A DNA stretch of 64,000 nucleotides from Pseudomonas eutrophicaquae. Lineage in GTDB: Bacteria > Pseudomonadota > Gammaproteobacteria > Pseudomonadales > Pseudomonadaceae. The position numbers were made by a program, and so were the translations under genes. A model generated the notes under the pieces. It had not been told where the DNA came from and searched no databases. It was given only the letters and a program-made list of their open reading frames with translations. How positions within the stretch are numbered: position 1 is the stretch's first letter; every line of letters starts with the position of its first letter. Shown here one piece after another: positions 40,089 through 51,390 of this stretch. Location of the stretch: positions 1-64,000 of the forward strand of contig NZ_JAMJEZ010000003.1 of the NCBI RefSeq assembly GCF_023544715.1, read 5' to 3'.

Positions 40089-41053
40089 TACATCACTCCG
40101 GCACGCAGCAGGTCGTGCATGTTGAGGGCGCCAATGGCGCGCTGCTCGGCATCGAGCACCACCACGGCACTGATCTTGTGGTCTTCCATGATCTTCAGCG
40201 CCTCGGCGGCGAGCATCTCCGCGCGCACGCTTTTGCCGCCGACGGTCATCAGGTCATCGATCAGCGCATCGCGCACGTCGACGCCGCGATCCAGCGCCCG
40301 GCGCAGGTCGCCGTCGGTGAAGATGCCGGCCAGGCGGCCATCGGGTTCGGTGATTACCGTCATGCCCAAGCCTTGGCGGGTCATCTCCAGCAGCGCCTCG
40401 CGCAGCGGGGTGCCGCGCGGCACCTGCGGCAGGCGCTCGCCGGCGTGCATGATGTTTTCCACCTTGAGCAGCAGGCGCCGGCCCAGCGCACCGCCCGGGT
40501 GGGAGAAGGCGAAGTCCTCGGCGGTGAAGCCGCGCGCTTCCAGCAGCGCGATGGCCAGCGCATCGCCGAGCACCAGCGACACGGTGGTCGAGGAGGTCGG
40601 GGCCAGGTTCAGCGGGCAGGCTTCCTGCGCGACGCGGGCATCGAGATTGACCTCGGCGGCCTGGGCCAGCGGCGAGTCGGGGTTGCCGGTCAGGCTGATC
40701 AGCGGAATGCCTAGGCGCTTGAGCAGCGGCAGCAGGGTGACGATCTCGGCGGTGGAGCCGGAGTTGGAAAGTGCCAGCACCACGTCCTCGCGGGTGATCA
40801 TGCCCATGTCGCCATGACTGGCTTCGGCCGGATGCACGAAAAAGGCTGGCGTCCCGGTGCTGGCCAGGGTCGCGGCAATTTTGTTGCCGATGTGCCCGGA
40901 CTTGCCCATGCCGACCACCACCACGCGGCCCTTGCAGGCCAGCAGCAGCTCGCAGGCGCGCACAAAGTCGCCATCGATCTGCTCGAGCAGGTCGCTGACC
41001 GCCTGCAGTTCAAGGCGGATGGTGCGGCGGGCTGATTCGATGAGGTCGGACAT
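40088..41053 (-). CDS. kdsD: Arabinose-5-phosphate isomerase KdsD
   Basis: KdsD (321 residues) converts ribulose-5-phosphate to arabinose-5-phosphate, the first step to Kdo. It has an N-terminal SIS sugar-isomerase domain (about 35-180, VVVGMGKSGHIGNKIAATLASTGTPAFFVHPAEASHGDMG) and a C-terminal CBS pair (about 205-320). Length and domains match family members. It starts the kdsD-kdsC-lptC-lptA-lptB run and is divergent from mlaF. Confidence 0.96.
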   Translation of the reverse strand: MSDLIESARRTIRLELQAVSDLLEQIDGDFVRACELLLACKGRVVVVGMGKSGHIGNKIAATLASTGTPAFFVHPAEASHGDMGMITREDVVLALSNSGSTAEIVTLLPLLKRLGIPLISLTGNPDSPLAQAAEVNLDARVAQEACPLNLAPTSSTTVSLVLGDALAIALLEARGFTAEDFAFSHPGGALGRRLLLKVENIMHAGERLPQVPRGTPLREALLEMTRQGLGMTVITEPDGRLAGIFTDGDLRRALDRGVDVRDALIDDLMTVGGKSVRAEMLAAEALKIMEDHKISAVVVLDAEQRAIGALNMHDLLRAGVM

Positions 41054-41088
41054 GGCGTGCTGTCACTGGCAGGGAGTCAAGATGGCGG

Positions 41089-41117
41089 ATTATAGCGGTA
41101 AACCGGCGGCGGCTCAC
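41089..41117 (-). promoter_or_regulatory. Putative kdsD promoter
   Basis: A perfect -10 TATAAT on the minus strand (41089-41094) lies 36 bp before the kdsD ATG. The -35 at 17-bp spacing (GTGAGC, 41112-41117) is weak. Confidence 0.4.
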
Positions 41118-41147
41118 CCGTCCGCGGCACGCCTGCGCCCGGGTGCT

Positions 41148-41177
41148 TTGGGTTCGCGTTGGCGGCGGTGGTATAGT
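41148..41177 (+). promoter_or_regulatory. Putative mla operon promoter
   Basis: TTGGGT (41148-41153), an 18-bp spacer and TATAGT (41172-41177) lie 61 bp before the mlaF ATG. The -10 matches 5 of 6 positions. Confidence 0.45.
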
Positions 41178-41237
41178 GCCGCCCTGCGTCCAGCGGTGCC
41201 TGTCACCGGCAGGGCAGGCCGAGTGCAAGGGGTGAGG

Positions 41238-42047
41238 ATGAACAGCGACAACGATTACGCCGTCGAACTCAAGGAAGTGACCTTCCGGCGCGGCGCGCGG
41301 GCGATCTTCGATCAGGTGGATCTGGCCTTTCCGCGTGGCAAGGTGATCGGCATCATGGGCCCGTCCGGTTGCGGCAAGACCACGCTGCTGCGCCTGATCG
41401 GTGCCGAGCTGCGCCCGAGTGCCGGGCAGGTGATCGTCAATGGTCAGAACCTGCCGCAGCTGTCGCGCAGTGCGCTGTTCGACATGCGCAAGCAGATGGG
41501 CGTGCTGTTCCAGAGTGGTGCGCTGTTCACCGACCTTGATGTGTTCGAGAACGTCGCCTTCCCGCTGCGGGTGCACACCGATCTTCCGGAAGAGATGATC
41601 CGCGACATCGTGCTGATGAAGCTGCAGGCGGTCGGTCTGCGGGGCGCTGTCGAGCTGATGCCGGATGAGCTGTCCGGTGGCATGAAACGCCGGGTGGCGC
41701 TGGCCCGGGCCATTGCCCTCGATCCGCAGATTCTGCTGTATGACGAACCCTTTGTCGGTCAGGACCCGATCGCCATGGGTGTGCTGGTGCGCCTGATTCG
41801 CAGCCTCAACGATGCCCTCGGGCTGACCAGTATCGTGGTCTCCCACGATCTGGCCGAGACCGCCAGCATTGCTGACTATCTGTATGTGGTGGGGGATGCC
41901 CGGGTGCTGGGGCACGGTACGCCCAAGGATCTGATGGAGGCGGATGATCCGCGGATCCGTCAGTTCATGCAGGGCATCGCCGATGGGCCGGTTCCCTTCC
42001 ACTTTCCGGCGCCGGACTATCGGCGCGATCTGCTCGGAGAGGTTTGA
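41238..42047 (+). CDS. mlaF: Phospholipid-transport ABC ATPase MlaF
   Basis: MlaF (269 residues; Ttg2A) powers the MlaFEDB inner-membrane complex that moves phospholipids and maintains outer-membrane asymmetry. Walker A is GPSGCGKTT, the signature is [14 protein letters not shown] and Walker B is [13 protein letters not shown]. The H-loop lies in VVSHDLAET. The ATG at 41238 follows GGTGAGG. A longer frame from 40857 overlaps kdsD and is rejected. First gene of mlaFEDCB. Confidence 0.96.
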   Translation: MNSDNDYAVELKEVTFRRGARAIFDQVDLAFPRGKVIGIMGPSGCGKTTLLRLIGAELRPSAGQVIVNGQNLPQLSRSALFDMRKQMGVLFQSGALFTDLDVFENVAFPLRVHTDLPEEMIRDIVLMKLQAVGLRGAVELMPDELSGGMKRRVALARAIALDPQILLYDEPFVGQDPIAMGVLVRLIRSLNDALGLTSIVVSHDLAETASIADYLYVVGDARVLGHGTPKDLMEADDPRIRQFMQGIADGPVPFHFPAPDYRRDLLGEV

Positions 42048-42844
42048 TGCGCAAGACTTCCCTGCTCGAACGGATCCGTCTGTTCGGGCGCGCCGGCATC
42101 GACGTGCTCGAAGCCCTGGGGCGCTCCGGTATCTTCCTCGGGCACGCGCTGTTCAGCCGTAATGGCGCAGGCCGCTTCCTGCCACTGCTGGTGCGCCAGT
42201 TGTGGTCTGTGGGCGTATTGTCCCTGGTGATCATCATCGTTTCCGGGATCTTCATCGGCATGGTGCTGGCCCTGCAGGGCTACAACATCCTGGTCGATTT
42301 CGCCTCGGAGGAGGCGGTCGGGCAGATGGTGGCGCTGACCCTGCTGCGCGAGCTGGGCCCGGTGGTCACCGCGCTGCTGTTCGCCGGGCGCGCAGGCTCT
42401 GCGCTGACCGCCGAGATCGGCAACATGAAATCCACCGAGCAGCTCTCCAGCCTTGAGATGATCGGCGTCGATCCGCTGAAGTACATCATCGCCCCCAGGC
42501 TCTGGGCTGGCTTTATTTCCATGCCGCTGTTGTCGGCGATCTTCACCGTGGTCGGCATCTGGGGTGGGGCGATGGTTGCGGTGGACTGGCTGGGCGTCTA
42601 CGAGGGCTCCTACTGGGGCAACATGCAGCGCAGCGTCGAGTTTCAGGGCGATGTGCTCAACGGCATGATCAAAAGCCTGGTATTTGCCGTGGTGGTGACC
42701 TGGATCGCGGTGTTCCAGGGTTATGACTGCGAGCCGACCTCCGAGGGCATCAGCCGTGCCACGACCCGCACCGTGGTCTATGCCTCGCTGGCCGTGCTCG
42801 GCCTTGACTTCATCCTCACCGCCCTGATGTTCGGAGACTTCTGA
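42047..42844 (+). CDS. mlaE: Phospholipid-transport permease MlaE
   Basis: MlaE (265 residues; Ttg2B) is the permease of the Mla complex with five to six TM helices. The conserved [26 protein letters not shown] segment and the [22 protein letters not shown]-terminal block identify it. Its ATG overlaps the mlaF TGA by one base; the TTG one codon earlier is not needed. Confidence 0.96.
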   Translation: MRKTSLLERIRLFGRAGIDVLEALGRSGIFLGHALFSRNGAGRFLPLLVRQLWSVGVLSLVIIIVSGIFIGMVLALQGYNILVDFASEEAVGQMVALTLLRELGPVVTALLFAGRAGSALTAEIGNMKSTEQLSSLEMIGVDPLKYIIAPRLWAGFISMPLLSAIFTVVGIWGGAMVAVDWLGVYEGSYWGNMQRSVEFQGDVLNGMIKSLVFAVVVTWIAVFQGYDCEPTSEGISRATTRTVVYASLAVLGLDFILTALMFGDF

Positions 42845-43326
42845 TGCAATCGCGTTCCCTGGAAATCGGCGTCGGCCTGTTCCTGCTCGCCGGCATACTG
42901 GCCCTGCTGCTGCTGGCGCTGCGGGTCAGCGGCCTGACCATCACCCCGCAGGCAGACACCTACCGGGTGCATGCCTACTTCGACAATGCCGCTGGCGTCA
43001 GCGCGCGGGCCAAGGTGACCATGGCCGGCGTGACCATCGGCAAGGTGGTGAACGTCGAGCTGGATCACGACAGCTTCATGGGCAAGGTGACCATGGAGCT
43101 GGATGGCCGGGTCGACAACCTGCCGGTCGACTCGACCGCCTCGGTGCTGACCGCCGGCCTGCTGGGTGAGAAGTACATCGGCATCAGCATTGGTGGCGAG
43201 GAAGAGCTGCTGGTCGATGGCAGCGAAATCCGCGACACCCAGTCGGCGCTGGTGCTGGAAGATCTGATCGGCAAGTTCCTGCTCAATACCGTCAACAAGG
43301 AACCGGCCCCCTCCACAGGAGAATGA
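42844..43326 (+). CDS. mlaD: MCE-domain phospholipid-binding protein MlaD
   Basis: MlaD (160 residues; Ttg2C) has an N-terminal TM anchor (about 7-27) and a single MCE domain that forms a periplasmic hexamer ring. Recognisable segments are YFDNAAGVSARAKVTMAGV, which is the MCE core, and LTAGLLGEKYIGISIGGEEE. The ATG shares its first base with the mlaE stop. Confidence 0.95.
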   Translation: MQSRSLEIGVGLFLLAGILALLLLALRVSGLTITPQADTYRVHAYFDNAAGVSARAKVTMAGVTIGKVVNVELDHDSFMGKVTMELDGRVDNLPVDSTASVLTAGLLGEKYIGISIGGEEELLVDGSEIRDTQSALVLEDLIGKFLLNTVNKEPAPSTGE

Positions 43327-43328
43327 CC

Positions 43329-43976
43329 ATGCTCAAACTGTTGCGTTCTGGCCTGCTGGCGCTGCTGGCTATGATGTCCGTGCCGGCCCTGGCGACGGCC
43401 GAGTCGCCCCATCAGGTGGTGCAGGTGACCATCGATCAGGTGCTGGGCGAGCTCAATACCCGCCGCGAGGTGTTCCGCAAGGATCCCGAGCTGTTCTATC
43501 GCACCCTGGATGACATCCTGACCCCGGCTATCGACTTCGAGGGCTTTGTCCGCGGGGTGATGACCGTGCGTTACAGCCGTCAGGCCAGCGCCGAGCAGCT
43601 GCAGACCTTCCAGGAGACCTTCAAGCGCAGCCTGATGAAGTTCTACGGCAATGCCCTGCTCGAGTATCAGGATCAGGAGATCCGCATGCTGCCGGTCGCG
43701 GCCGAGCGTGATCCGGCGCGGGCCTCGGTGAACATGGAGATTGTCGGCAGCAACGGTGCAGTCTATCCGCTGACCTACACCATGGAGCTCAAGGGCGAGC
43801 GCTGGAAAGTGCGCAACGTGATCGTCAACGGCATCAACATTGGCAAGCTGTTCCGTGACCAGTTTGCCGAGGCGATGCGCAACAACCGCAATAATCTGGA
43901 CCAGGTGATTGCCACCTGGGGCGATACCGTGGCCCGCTCGCGCCAGAGTGTCGAAGCTCAGGCCGGCGCCCGATGA
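43329..43976 (+). CDS. mlaC: Periplasmic phospholipid carrier MlaC
   Basis: MlaC (215 residues; Ttg2D) shuttles phospholipid between the outer-membrane MlaA complex and MlaFEDB. A signal peptide (cleavage after ALATA, about 23) precedes the Tol_Tol_Ttg2 domain with FEGFVRGVMTVRYSRQASAEQ and the VRNVIVNGINIGKLFRDQF end. I chose the ATG at 43329, 7 nt after AGGAG. The ATG at 43323 overlaps the mlaD stop but lies only 1 nt from that site. Confidence 0.93.
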   Translation: MLKLLRSGLLALLAMMSVPALATAESPHQVVQVTIDQVLGELNTRREVFRKDPELFYRTLDDILTPAIDFEGFVRGVMTVRYSRQASAEQLQTFQETFKRSLMKFYGNALLEYQDQEIRMLPVAAERDPARASVNMEIVGSNGAVYPLTYTMELKGERWKVRNVIVNGINIGKLFRDQFAEAMRNNRNNLDQVIATWGDTVARSRQSVEAQAGAR

Positions 43977-44278
43977 GCGCCCAGCTGCAGGAAGTCGCGC
44001 CCGGCCTGTTGGCCCTGAGCGGGCACTTGGATGCCGCCAATGGCAGTGCCCTGCGCCAGGCCGCGCGCCGCGCTGTGGCTGCCAGTCAGGCGGCTCACCT
44101 GGTGCTGGACTGCAGCGCGGTCGAGCACAGCAGCAGCGTCGGGCTGTCGCTGCTGCTGTGCCTGCAGCGTGACGCCAAGGCCTGCGGCAAGACCCTGACG
44201 ATCCGCGCCTTGCCCGCCAAGATGCGCCAGATCGCCGAAGTCTGCGAACTGCTCGAGCTACTACCCCTGGCCGAGTGA
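43973..44278 (+). CDS. mlaB: STAS-domain protein MlaB
   Basis: MlaB (101 residues; Ttg2E) is a cytoplasmic STAS subunit that binds MlaF and stabilises the transporter. The pattern LVLDCSAVEHSSSVGLSLLL includes the STAS loop with conserved serine. It overlaps mlaC by 4 bp (ATGA), ending the mla unit. Confidence 0.92.
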   Translation: MSAQLQEVAPGLLALSGHLDAANGSALRQAARRAVAASQAAHLVLDCSAVEHSSSVGLSLLLCLQRDAKACGKTLTIRALPAKMRQIAEVCELLELLPLAE

Positions 44279-44359
44279 GCCCGCGTGCGCAGGGTTCGCA
44301 GCCTTCAAGGCTTTTTTGTATGATGGCGCCCCCTTAGAGCGGTCCATCGAGGTCGAAAC

Positions 44360-44599
44360 ATGCAGGCTGAAGACGTCAAGCGCCATCTGGAAACCCATCT
44401 GCCCGGCACCCGCGTGGAAGTTGAAGGGCAGGGCTGCGATTTCCAGCTGAACCTGATCAGCGATGAACTGGCGGCCCTGAGCCCAGTCAAGCGTCAGCAG
44501 CAGGTCTATGCCCACCTCAATGCCTGGATTGCCGATGGCAGCATCCACGCCGTGACCATGAAATTCTTCACCCCGTCCGCCTGGGCTGCGCGCAGCTGA
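44360..44599 (+). CDS. ibaG: BolA-family protein IbaG
   Basis: A 79-residue BolA-like protein. BolA/IbaG proteins pair with monothiol glutaredoxins and Fe-S clusters; IbaG is linked to acid response and envelope. The core LNLISDELAALSPVKRQQQVYAHLNAWIADGSIHAV is typical. It lies between mlaB and murA, the usual place, with GAGGTCG upstream. Confidence 0.92.
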   Translation: MQAEDVKRHLETHLPGTRVEVEGQGCDFQLNLISDELAALSPVKRQQQVYAHLNAWIADGSIHAVTMKFFTPSAWAARS

Positions 44600-45886
<1,287 letters not shown>

Positions 45887-45894
45887 GAGTCGCC

Positions 45895-46530
45895 ATGCTG
45901 ACCATTGCCCTGTCCAAGGGCCGAATCCTCGATGACACCCTGCCGCTGCTGGCCGCAGCCGGCATCGTGCCGACCGAGAATCCGGATAAAAGCCGCAAGC
46001 TGATCATCCCCACCACCCAGGACGATGTGCGCCTCCTGATTGTGCGCGCCACCGACGTGCCGACCTATGTCGAGCATGGCGCTGCTGATCTTGGGGTGGC
46101 CGGCAAGGATGTGCTGATGGAGTACGGCGCACAGAACCTCTACGAGCCGCTGGATCTGCAGATTGCCCGCTGCAAGCTGATGACCGCCGGCAAGGTCGGT
46201 GCTGCCGAGCCGCGCGGGCGCCTGCGGGTGGCGACCAAGTTCGTCAACGTGGCCAAGCGCTATTACGCCGAGCAGGGCCGTCAGGTCGAGATCATCAAGC
46301 TGTACGGCTCGATGGAGCTGGCGCCGCTGGTGGGGCTGGCTGACAAGATCATTGACGTGGTGGATACCGGCAACACGCTGCGTGCCAACGGTCTTGAACC
46401 CCAGGAGCTGATCGCTCATATCAGCTCGCGCCTGGTGGTCAACAAGGCCTCGATGAAGATGCAGCATGCGCGGATCCAGGCGCTGATCGAGACCCTGCGC
46501 CAGGCGATTGCCGAGCGCCACGCCTGTTGA
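45895..46530 (+). CDS. hisG: ATP phosphoribosyltransferase HisG (short form)
   Basis: A 211-residue short-form HisG, the catalytic subunit of the first enzyme of histidine synthesis. Features are [18 protein letters not shown], a [17 protein letters not shown]-region block and a [12 protein letters not shown] loop. It lacks the C-terminal regulatory domain and so needs HisZ, which is not in the window. It starts 8 bp after murA. 177 bp of unremarkable sequence separate it from hisD. Confidence 0.95.
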   Translation: MLTIALSKGRILDDTLPLLAAAGIVPTENPDKSRKLIIPTTQDDVRLLIVRATDVPTYVEHGAADLGVAGKDVLMEYGAQNLYEPLDLQIARCKLMTAGKVGAAEPRGRLRVATKFVNVAKRYYAEQGRQVEIIKLYGSMELAPLVGLADKIIDVVDTGNTLRANGLEPQELIAHISSRLVVNKASMKMQHARIQALIETLRQAIAERHAC

Positions 46531-46707
46531 GTGCGCGCGGTGTCTGCGGATGCCGCGCAGGCCTTCGGGCCGAGAGACCCGGCAGCGCGCCTGCGACTGC
46601 CAGCCGCTGCCGCCTATCTGCACCATAGGCACAATTGCCGAGTGCCGGTGCAGGCGGGCTGCTACCCTAGCGGCGCCTATTTACGCTGACGCCAGAGAGG
46701 CCTCGTC

Positions 46708-48015
46708 ATGACTGCACCTATCGCTCTTCGCCGACTCGATGCCACCGATCCGCAGTTCGCCCGTCATCTGGACCACCTGCTGAGTTGGGAGAGCGTCTCG
46801 GACGAGGCGGTCAACCAGCGCGTGCTGGAGATCATCCAGGCCGTGCGTGAGCGGGGCGATGTGGCGCTGGTCGAATTCAGTCAGCGTTTTGATGGCGTCG
46901 AAGCCACCGCGATGCATGAACTGATCCTGCCGCGCGAACGTCTGGAACTGGCGCTGAGCCGGATCAGCCCGGAACAGCGCACTGCGCTGGAGAAGGCCGC
47001 CGAGCGCGTGCGCCTGTACCATGAGCGGCAGAAGCAGGATTCTTGGACCTACACCGAGGCTGATGGCACGGTGCTCGGCCAGCAGGTCACCCCGCTCGAT
47101 CGTGCCGGTCTGTATGTGCCGGGCGGCAAGGCGGCGTATCCGTCGTCGGTGCTGATGAACGCCATCCCGGCCAAGGTCGCCGGAGTGCCCGAGGTGGTGA
47201 TGGTGGTGCCGACCCCGCGTGGCGAGCTGAACGAGCTGGTACTGGCCGCCGCCTGCGTGGCGGGCGTTGACCGGGTGTTCACCATCGGTGGCGCCCAGGC
47301 GGTAGCGGCGCTGGCCTACGGCACCGAGAGCGTGCCGCAGTGCGACAAGATCGTCGGTCCCGGCAACATTTATGTGGCCACCGCCAAGCGCCACGTGTTC
47401 GGCCAGGTCGGTATCGACATGATTGCCGGCCCCTCGGAGATTCTGGTGGTCTGCGATGGCCAGACCGATCCGGACTGGATCGCCATGGACCTGTTCTCCC
47501 AGGCCGAGCACGACGAGGATGCCCAGTCGATCCTGGTCAGCCCGGATGCCGCCTTCCTCGATGCCGTCGAGGCCAGCATCAACAAGCTGCTGCCGACCAT
47601 GGAGCGTGCCGAGATCATCCGCACCTCGCTGCAGAACCGCGGCGCGCTGATCAAGGTCGCCGACATGGACGAGGCACTGCAGGTCACCAACCGCATTGCC
47701 CCCGAGCACCTGGAGCTGTCGGTCGCTGATCCGCAGGCGCTGCTGTCCAAAATTCGTCACGCCGGGGCGATTTTCATGGGCCGCTACACCGCCGAGGCGC
47801 TGGGTGATTACTGCGCCGGTCCCAACCACGTGTTGCCGACCTCGGGCACCGCGCGCTTTTCTTCACCGCTCGGGGTCTATGACTTCCAGAAGCGCTCGTC
47901 GATCATCTTCTGCTCGGCCGAGGGAGCCTCCGAGCTGGGCAAGACCGCCTCGGTGCTGGCGCGCGGTGAGTCGCTGACCGCCCACGCACGCAGCGCCGAG
48001 TACCGCATCAAGTGA
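46708..48015 (+). CDS. hisD: Histidinol dehydrogenase HisD
   Basis: HisD (435 residues) oxidises L-histidinol to L-histidine in two NAD+-dependent steps with Zn2+. The signature [20 protein letters not shown] and zinc-site region [13 protein letters not shown] are present, with [20 protein letters not shown] near the C-terminus. It starts a hisD-hisC unit, with CCAGAGAGG before the ATG. Confidence 0.97.
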   Translation: MTAPIALRRLDATDPQFARHLDHLLSWESVSDEAVNQRVLEIIQAVRERGDVALVEFSQRFDGVEATAMHELILPRERLELALSRISPEQRTALEKAAERVRLYHERQKQDSWTYTEADGTVLGQQVTPLDRAGLYVPGGKAAYPSSVLMNAIPAKVAGVPEVVMVVPTPRGELNELVLAAACVAGVDRVFTIGGAQAVAALAYGTESVPQCDKIVGPGNIYVATAKRHVFGQVGIDMIAGPSEILVVCDGQTDPDWIAMDLFSQAEHDEDAQSILVSPDAAFLDAVEASINKLLPTMERAEIIRTSLQNRGALIKVADMDEALQVTNRIAPEHLELSVADPQALLSKIRHAGAIFMGRYTAEALGDYCAGPNHVLPTSGTARFSSPLGVYDFQKRSSIIFCSAEGASELGKTASVLARGESLTAHARSAEYRIK

Positions 48016-48122
48016 ACCTGTAGTCGCCGGCCGGCAGTGCCTGCGGGCTGCCGGCGGTTACCGGCTGGGAACGTCTGTTCTTCAGCCCTCCCAGAAGCGA
48101 TCGAATGCGAGGAGAGAAGGGC

Positions 48123-49181
48123 GTGAGTAAATTCTGGAGTCCCTTCGTCAAGGACCTGGTGCCCTACGTGCCGGGTGAGCAGCCGAAGATGCAGCGGCTG
48201 GTCAAGCTCAACACCAACGAGAACCCCTACGGCCCGTCGCCACAGGTGATCGAAGCGATCCGCGCCGAACTCGGTGACGGCCTGCGCCTGTACCCCGACC
48301 CCAACGGCGAGCGCCTCAAGGAGACCATCGCCCGCTACCATGGCGTGCGCGCCGAGCAGGTGTTTGTCGGCAACGGCTCCGACGAGGTGCTGGCCCATGT
48401 GTTCCATGGCCTGTTCCAGCATGGCGCGCCGTTGCTGTTCCCAGACATCAGCTACAGCTTTTACCCGGTGTACTGCGGCCTGTACGGCATCCCGTTCGAG
48501 ACGGTGGCGCTGGATGCGCAGTTCCGTATCAACGTGGCCGATTACGCGCGGCCCAATGGCGGCATCATCTTCCCCAACCCCAATGCGCCGACCGGCTGCC
48601 TGCTGCCCTTGCAGGCGATCCGTGAACTGCTGGCGGCCAATACCGAGTCGGTGGTGGTGGTCGATGAAGCCTACGTGGACTTCGGCGGCGAAACGGCGAT
48701 TGCGCTGGTCGATGAGTTCCCCAACCTGCTGGTCACCCAGACCCTCTCCAAGTCCCGCTCGCTGGCGGGGCTGCGGGTCGGCTTTGCCGTGGGGCATCCT
48801 GAGCTGATCGAGGCGCTGGAGCGGATCAAGAACAGCTTCAACTCCTACCCGCTGGATCGTCTGGCGCTGGCTGGGGCGGTGGCGGCGTTCGAGGATCAGG
48901 CCTACTTCGAGCGCACCTGCCAGGCGGTGATTGCCAGCCGCGAGCAAATGGTGGCGGATCTTCAGGGACTGGGCTTTGAGGTGCTGCCTTCGGCGGCCAA
49001 CTTCGTGTTCGCCCGCCATCCTCAGCAAGATGCCCAGGCGCTGGCGGCGGCGCTGCGCGAGCGCGGTATCATCGTCCGGCACTTCCGCCAGGCGCGGATT
49101 GCCCAGTTCTTGCGCATCACCATCGGCGACGACGCGCAGAATCAGGCGCTGAGCGAGGCGTTGCACGAACTCTTGGGCTGA
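48123..49181 (+). CDS. hisC: Histidinol-phosphate aminotransferase HisC
   Basis: HisC (352 residues) is a PLP-dependent class I/II aminotransferase making histidinol-phosphate. The cofactor lysine lies in [28 protein letters not shown] and [12 protein letters not shown] are family signatures. I chose the GTG at 48123, preceded by GAGGAGAG (48108-48115), since homologues begin [14 protein letters not shown]; the ATG at 48105 lies before that site. A terminator follows. Confidence 0.95.
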   Translation: MSKFWSPFVKDLVPYVPGEQPKMQRLVKLNTNENPYGPSPQVIEAIRAELGDGLRLYPDPNGERLKETIARYHGVRAEQVFVGNGSDEVLAHVFHGLFQHGAPLLFPDISYSFYPVYCGLYGIPFETVALDAQFRINVADYARPNGGIIFPNPNAPTGCLLPLQAIRELLAANTESVVVVDEAYVDFGGETAIALVDEFPNLLVTQTLSKSRSLAGLRVGFAVGHPELIEALERIKNSFNSYPLDRLALAGAVAAFEDQAYFERTCQAVIASREQMVADLQGLGFEVLPSAANFVFARHPQQDAQALAAALRERGIIVRHFRQARIAQFLRITIGDDAQNQALSEALHELLG

Positions 49182-49195
49182 GCCTTCGCAACGTG

Positions 49196-49221
49196 AAACG
49201 GCGCCTTGGGGCGCCGTTTTT
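49196..49221. terminator. Bidirectional terminator between hisC and algW
   Basis: 10-bp perfect stem AAACGGCGCC (49196-49205) / GGCGCCGTTT (49210-49219) with loop TTGG, then TTGTTTG. The stem's A- and T-rich ends allow function on both strands for the convergent genes. Confidence 0.85.
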
Positions 49222-49245
49222 GTTTGCCGCTGGTCTGTCGCGCGC

Positions 49246-50394
49246 TCAGGAAGCCGGCTTGGCAGTGGCCGGTGCCGGCCGGCGGCCGACCACGATCTGC
49301 AGCGCCAGGCGCTCGGCGCCGCGCAGCACCTCGATGGGCACCACCTGTCCGGGCCGCTTGCGCGCCACCTGGTTCATTGCCTGGGGGCCGTCGGTGACCG
49401 GCTGACCGTCCAGGCTCAGGAGAATATCCCCAGGCTTAAGGCCAGCCTTGAGGGCCGGGCTGTCGCGGTAGATCCCGGCGACCATGATGCTGCGCTCAGG
49501 CAGGCCCAGGCGACGTGCCCGGGCTACACCGATGCCCTGTACTTCCAGGCCCAGCCAGCCACGAATCACCTGACCGTGCTCGATGATCGCCTGCATCACC
49601 TCCAGCGCCAGCTGGGTGGGGATGGCAAAGCCGATACCTTGCGAGCCGCCGGAGCGCGAGAAGATCGCGGTGTTGATGCCGATTAGCTGGCCGCGAGCAT
49701 CGATCAGCGCCCCGCCGGAGTTACCGGGGTTGATCGCCGCATCGGTCTGGATGAAATCTTCATAGGTGTTCAGGCCCAGCTGATTGCGCCCGGTGGCGCT
49801 GATGATGCCCATGGTCACCGTCTGGCCGACGCCAAACGGATTGCCGATCGCCAGGGTCACATCGCCGGTGCGCACACGCTCGGAGTGCCCGAGGGTGATG
49901 ACGGGCAGCTCGCCCAGATCGATCTTCAGCACCGCCAGATCGGTTTCCGGATCGTTGCCGATGACCCGCGCCAGGGTTTTGCGCCCATCGGCCAGCGTGA
50001 CCTGGATCTGCTCGGCGCCGGCGATCACATGGTTGTTGGTCAACAGATACCCTTGCGGGCTGAGGATCACCGCCGACCCCAGGCTGGATTGCCGGCGCGG
50101 GGATTCGGGCGCCTCGTTGCCGAACAGCGGGGCAGAGGGCTCGGCCGCCGAGGCGCTGCCCGGCGGATTGGCCAGGCGGGTGGTCTGCAGGCTGGCCACC
50201 GCCGGAGCGGCCTGCTCGACGGCCTCGGCATAAGACACCGGGCCGCTGCCCAGGCCGCTGTAGGGACTGCCCCGGCGCAGCTCAAGGCCGGGGGCGGTCG
50301 GCCCCAGCCACTGCGGAAACAGCAGCATGAGCGCCACCGCCAGCAGCAGGCCGATCAGGGTGGGCGGGCCGAGGTAACGCAGGGTCTTGAGCAT
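49246..50394 (-). CDS. algW: Periplasmic stress-sensing protease AlgW (DegS-type)
   Basis: AlgW (382 residues) is the trimeric, membrane-anchored HtrA protease that cleaves anti-sigma MucA when its PDZ domain binds misfolded outer-membrane protein tails or MucE, starting the envelope stress response. One TM anchor (about 7-27) is followed by the protease domain with H (NNHVIAGA), D (ETDLAVLKID) and S (NPGNSGGAL). One PDZ domain (about 285-375) follows. Single PDZ plus anchor fits DegS/AlgW rather than MucD. From memory, hisC-algW adjacency matches P. aeruginosa. Confidence 0.92.
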   Translation of the reverse strand: MLKTLRYLGPPTLIGLLLAVALMLLFPQWLGPTAPGLELRRGSPYSGLGSGPVSYAEAVEQAAPAVASLQTTRLANPPGSASAAEPSAPLFGNEAPESPRRQSSLGSAVILSPQGYLLTNNHVIAGAEQIQVTLADGRKTLARVIGNDPETDLAVLKIDLGELPVITLGHSERVRTGDVTLAIGNPFGVGQTVTMGIISATGRNQLGLNTYEDFIQTDAAINPGNSGGALIDARGQLIGINTAIFSRSGGSQGIGFAIPTQLALEVMQAIIEHGQVIRGWLGLEVQGIGVARARRLGLPERSIMVAGIYRDSPALKAGLKPGDILLSLDGQPVTDGPQAMNQVARKRPGQVVPIEVLRGAERLALQIVVGRRPAPATAKPAS

Positions 50395-50500
50395 CTCGGC
50401 ATCCTTGGGCTTGCGGCGTGAAGGGTGGGCTGATTAAGGTGGCGCGCATTATACGAGAGCGCTGCCGCGGTGGCAGTCGACAACCTAACGGAGCCGGCCC

Positions 50501-51259
50501 GTGGCCATTGACCTCAAGACACTGGTCGCTGAGTGCGATCGTTATCTGGATGCGGCGCGCATCAGCGATTATTGCCCCAATGGCCTGCAGGTGGAGGGGC
50601 GTGGCGAGGTGCGGCGGATCGTCAGTGGCGTGACCGCCAGCCAGGCGCTGCTGGAGGCCGCCGTAGCCGCGCAGGCGGATCTGGTGCTGGTGCATCACGG
50701 CTATTTCTGGAAGAGCGAAAACCCGTGCGTGGTCGGCATGAAGCAGCGCCGGCTGAAGACCTTGCTCAGTCACGACCTCAGCCTGCTGGCCTACCACCTG
50801 CCGCTGGATATGCACCCGGAGGTCGGCAATAACGTGCAGCTGGCCGCGCGTCTGGGGCTGGGGATCGAGGGGCCGCTGGAGCCGGGCAATCCGCGCTCGG
50901 TGGGGCTGGTCGGGCATCTGGCGCAGCCGCTGGCCCCGGAGGCTTTGGCTGCGCGGGTTGCGCAGGCGCTGGGGCGCACGCCCTTGCTGGTGGCCGCAGA
51001 TCGGCCGATCCGGCGCATCGCCTGGTGTACCGGGGCCGCGCAGGGCTATATCGAGCAGGCGGTGGCGGCAGGTGTGGATGCCTACCTGAGCGGTGAAGTC
51101 TCCGAGGCGACCGTGCACTGCGCCCGCGAGAATGGCATCAGCTTTATCGCCGCCGGGCATCACGCCACCGAGCGCTACGGGGTGCAGGCACTGGGCGAGT
51201 ATCTGGCGCGGCGCTTTGCCATCGAGCACCGCTTTATCGATATCGACAACCCGGCCTGA
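50501..51259 (+). CDS. Nif3-like dinuclear metal-centre protein (YbgI family)
   Basis: A 252-residue YbgI/Nif3-like protein, a toroidal hexamer with a dinuclear metal site. The biochemical role is unsettled; GTP cyclohydrolase I type 2 annotations are not well supported. Metal-binding segments are VLVHHGYFWK and the C-terminal AAGHHATERYGVQAL; NGLQVEG is conserved. The start is a GTG at 50501 with ACGGAG about 9 nt upstream. It is divergent from algW. Confidence 0.9.
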   Translation: MAIDLKTLVAECDRYLDAARISDYCPNGLQVEGRGEVRRIVSGVTASQALLEAAVAAQADLVLVHHGYFWKSENPCVVGMKQRRLKTLLSHDLSLLAYHLPLDMHPEVGNNVQLAARLGLGIEGPLEPGNPRSVGLVGHLAQPLAPEALAARVAQALGRTPLLVAADRPIRRIAWCTGAAQGYIEQAVAAGVDAYLSGEVSEATVHCARENGISFIAAGHHATERYGVQALGEYLARRFAIEHRFIDIDNPA

Positions 51260-51279
51260 GGGCCGCCAGCGGCATATTT

Positions 51280-51317
51280 ATAGAGCTACAGGTTCTATTT
51301 GCTTGGCTTATTAGAAT
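51280..51317 (+). promoter_or_regulatory. Candidate CysB-type operator and -10 of cysD
   Basis: ATAGA (51280-51284) and TCTAT (51294-51298) form a dyad spaced as in LysR-type binding sites, followed by a -10-like TAGAAT (51312-51317) with no good -35. The AT-rich block stands out. CysB activates sulfate-assimilation genes at promoters lacking a -35, so CysB control is a reasonable inference. Confidence 0.35.
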
Positions 51318-51390
51318 TTTGTTGGCGTGCTATCGTGCGCGCACGTCCGCGGCCCGCTGGCCGCAATCCGTCCGTCATATGTGAGTAGCC

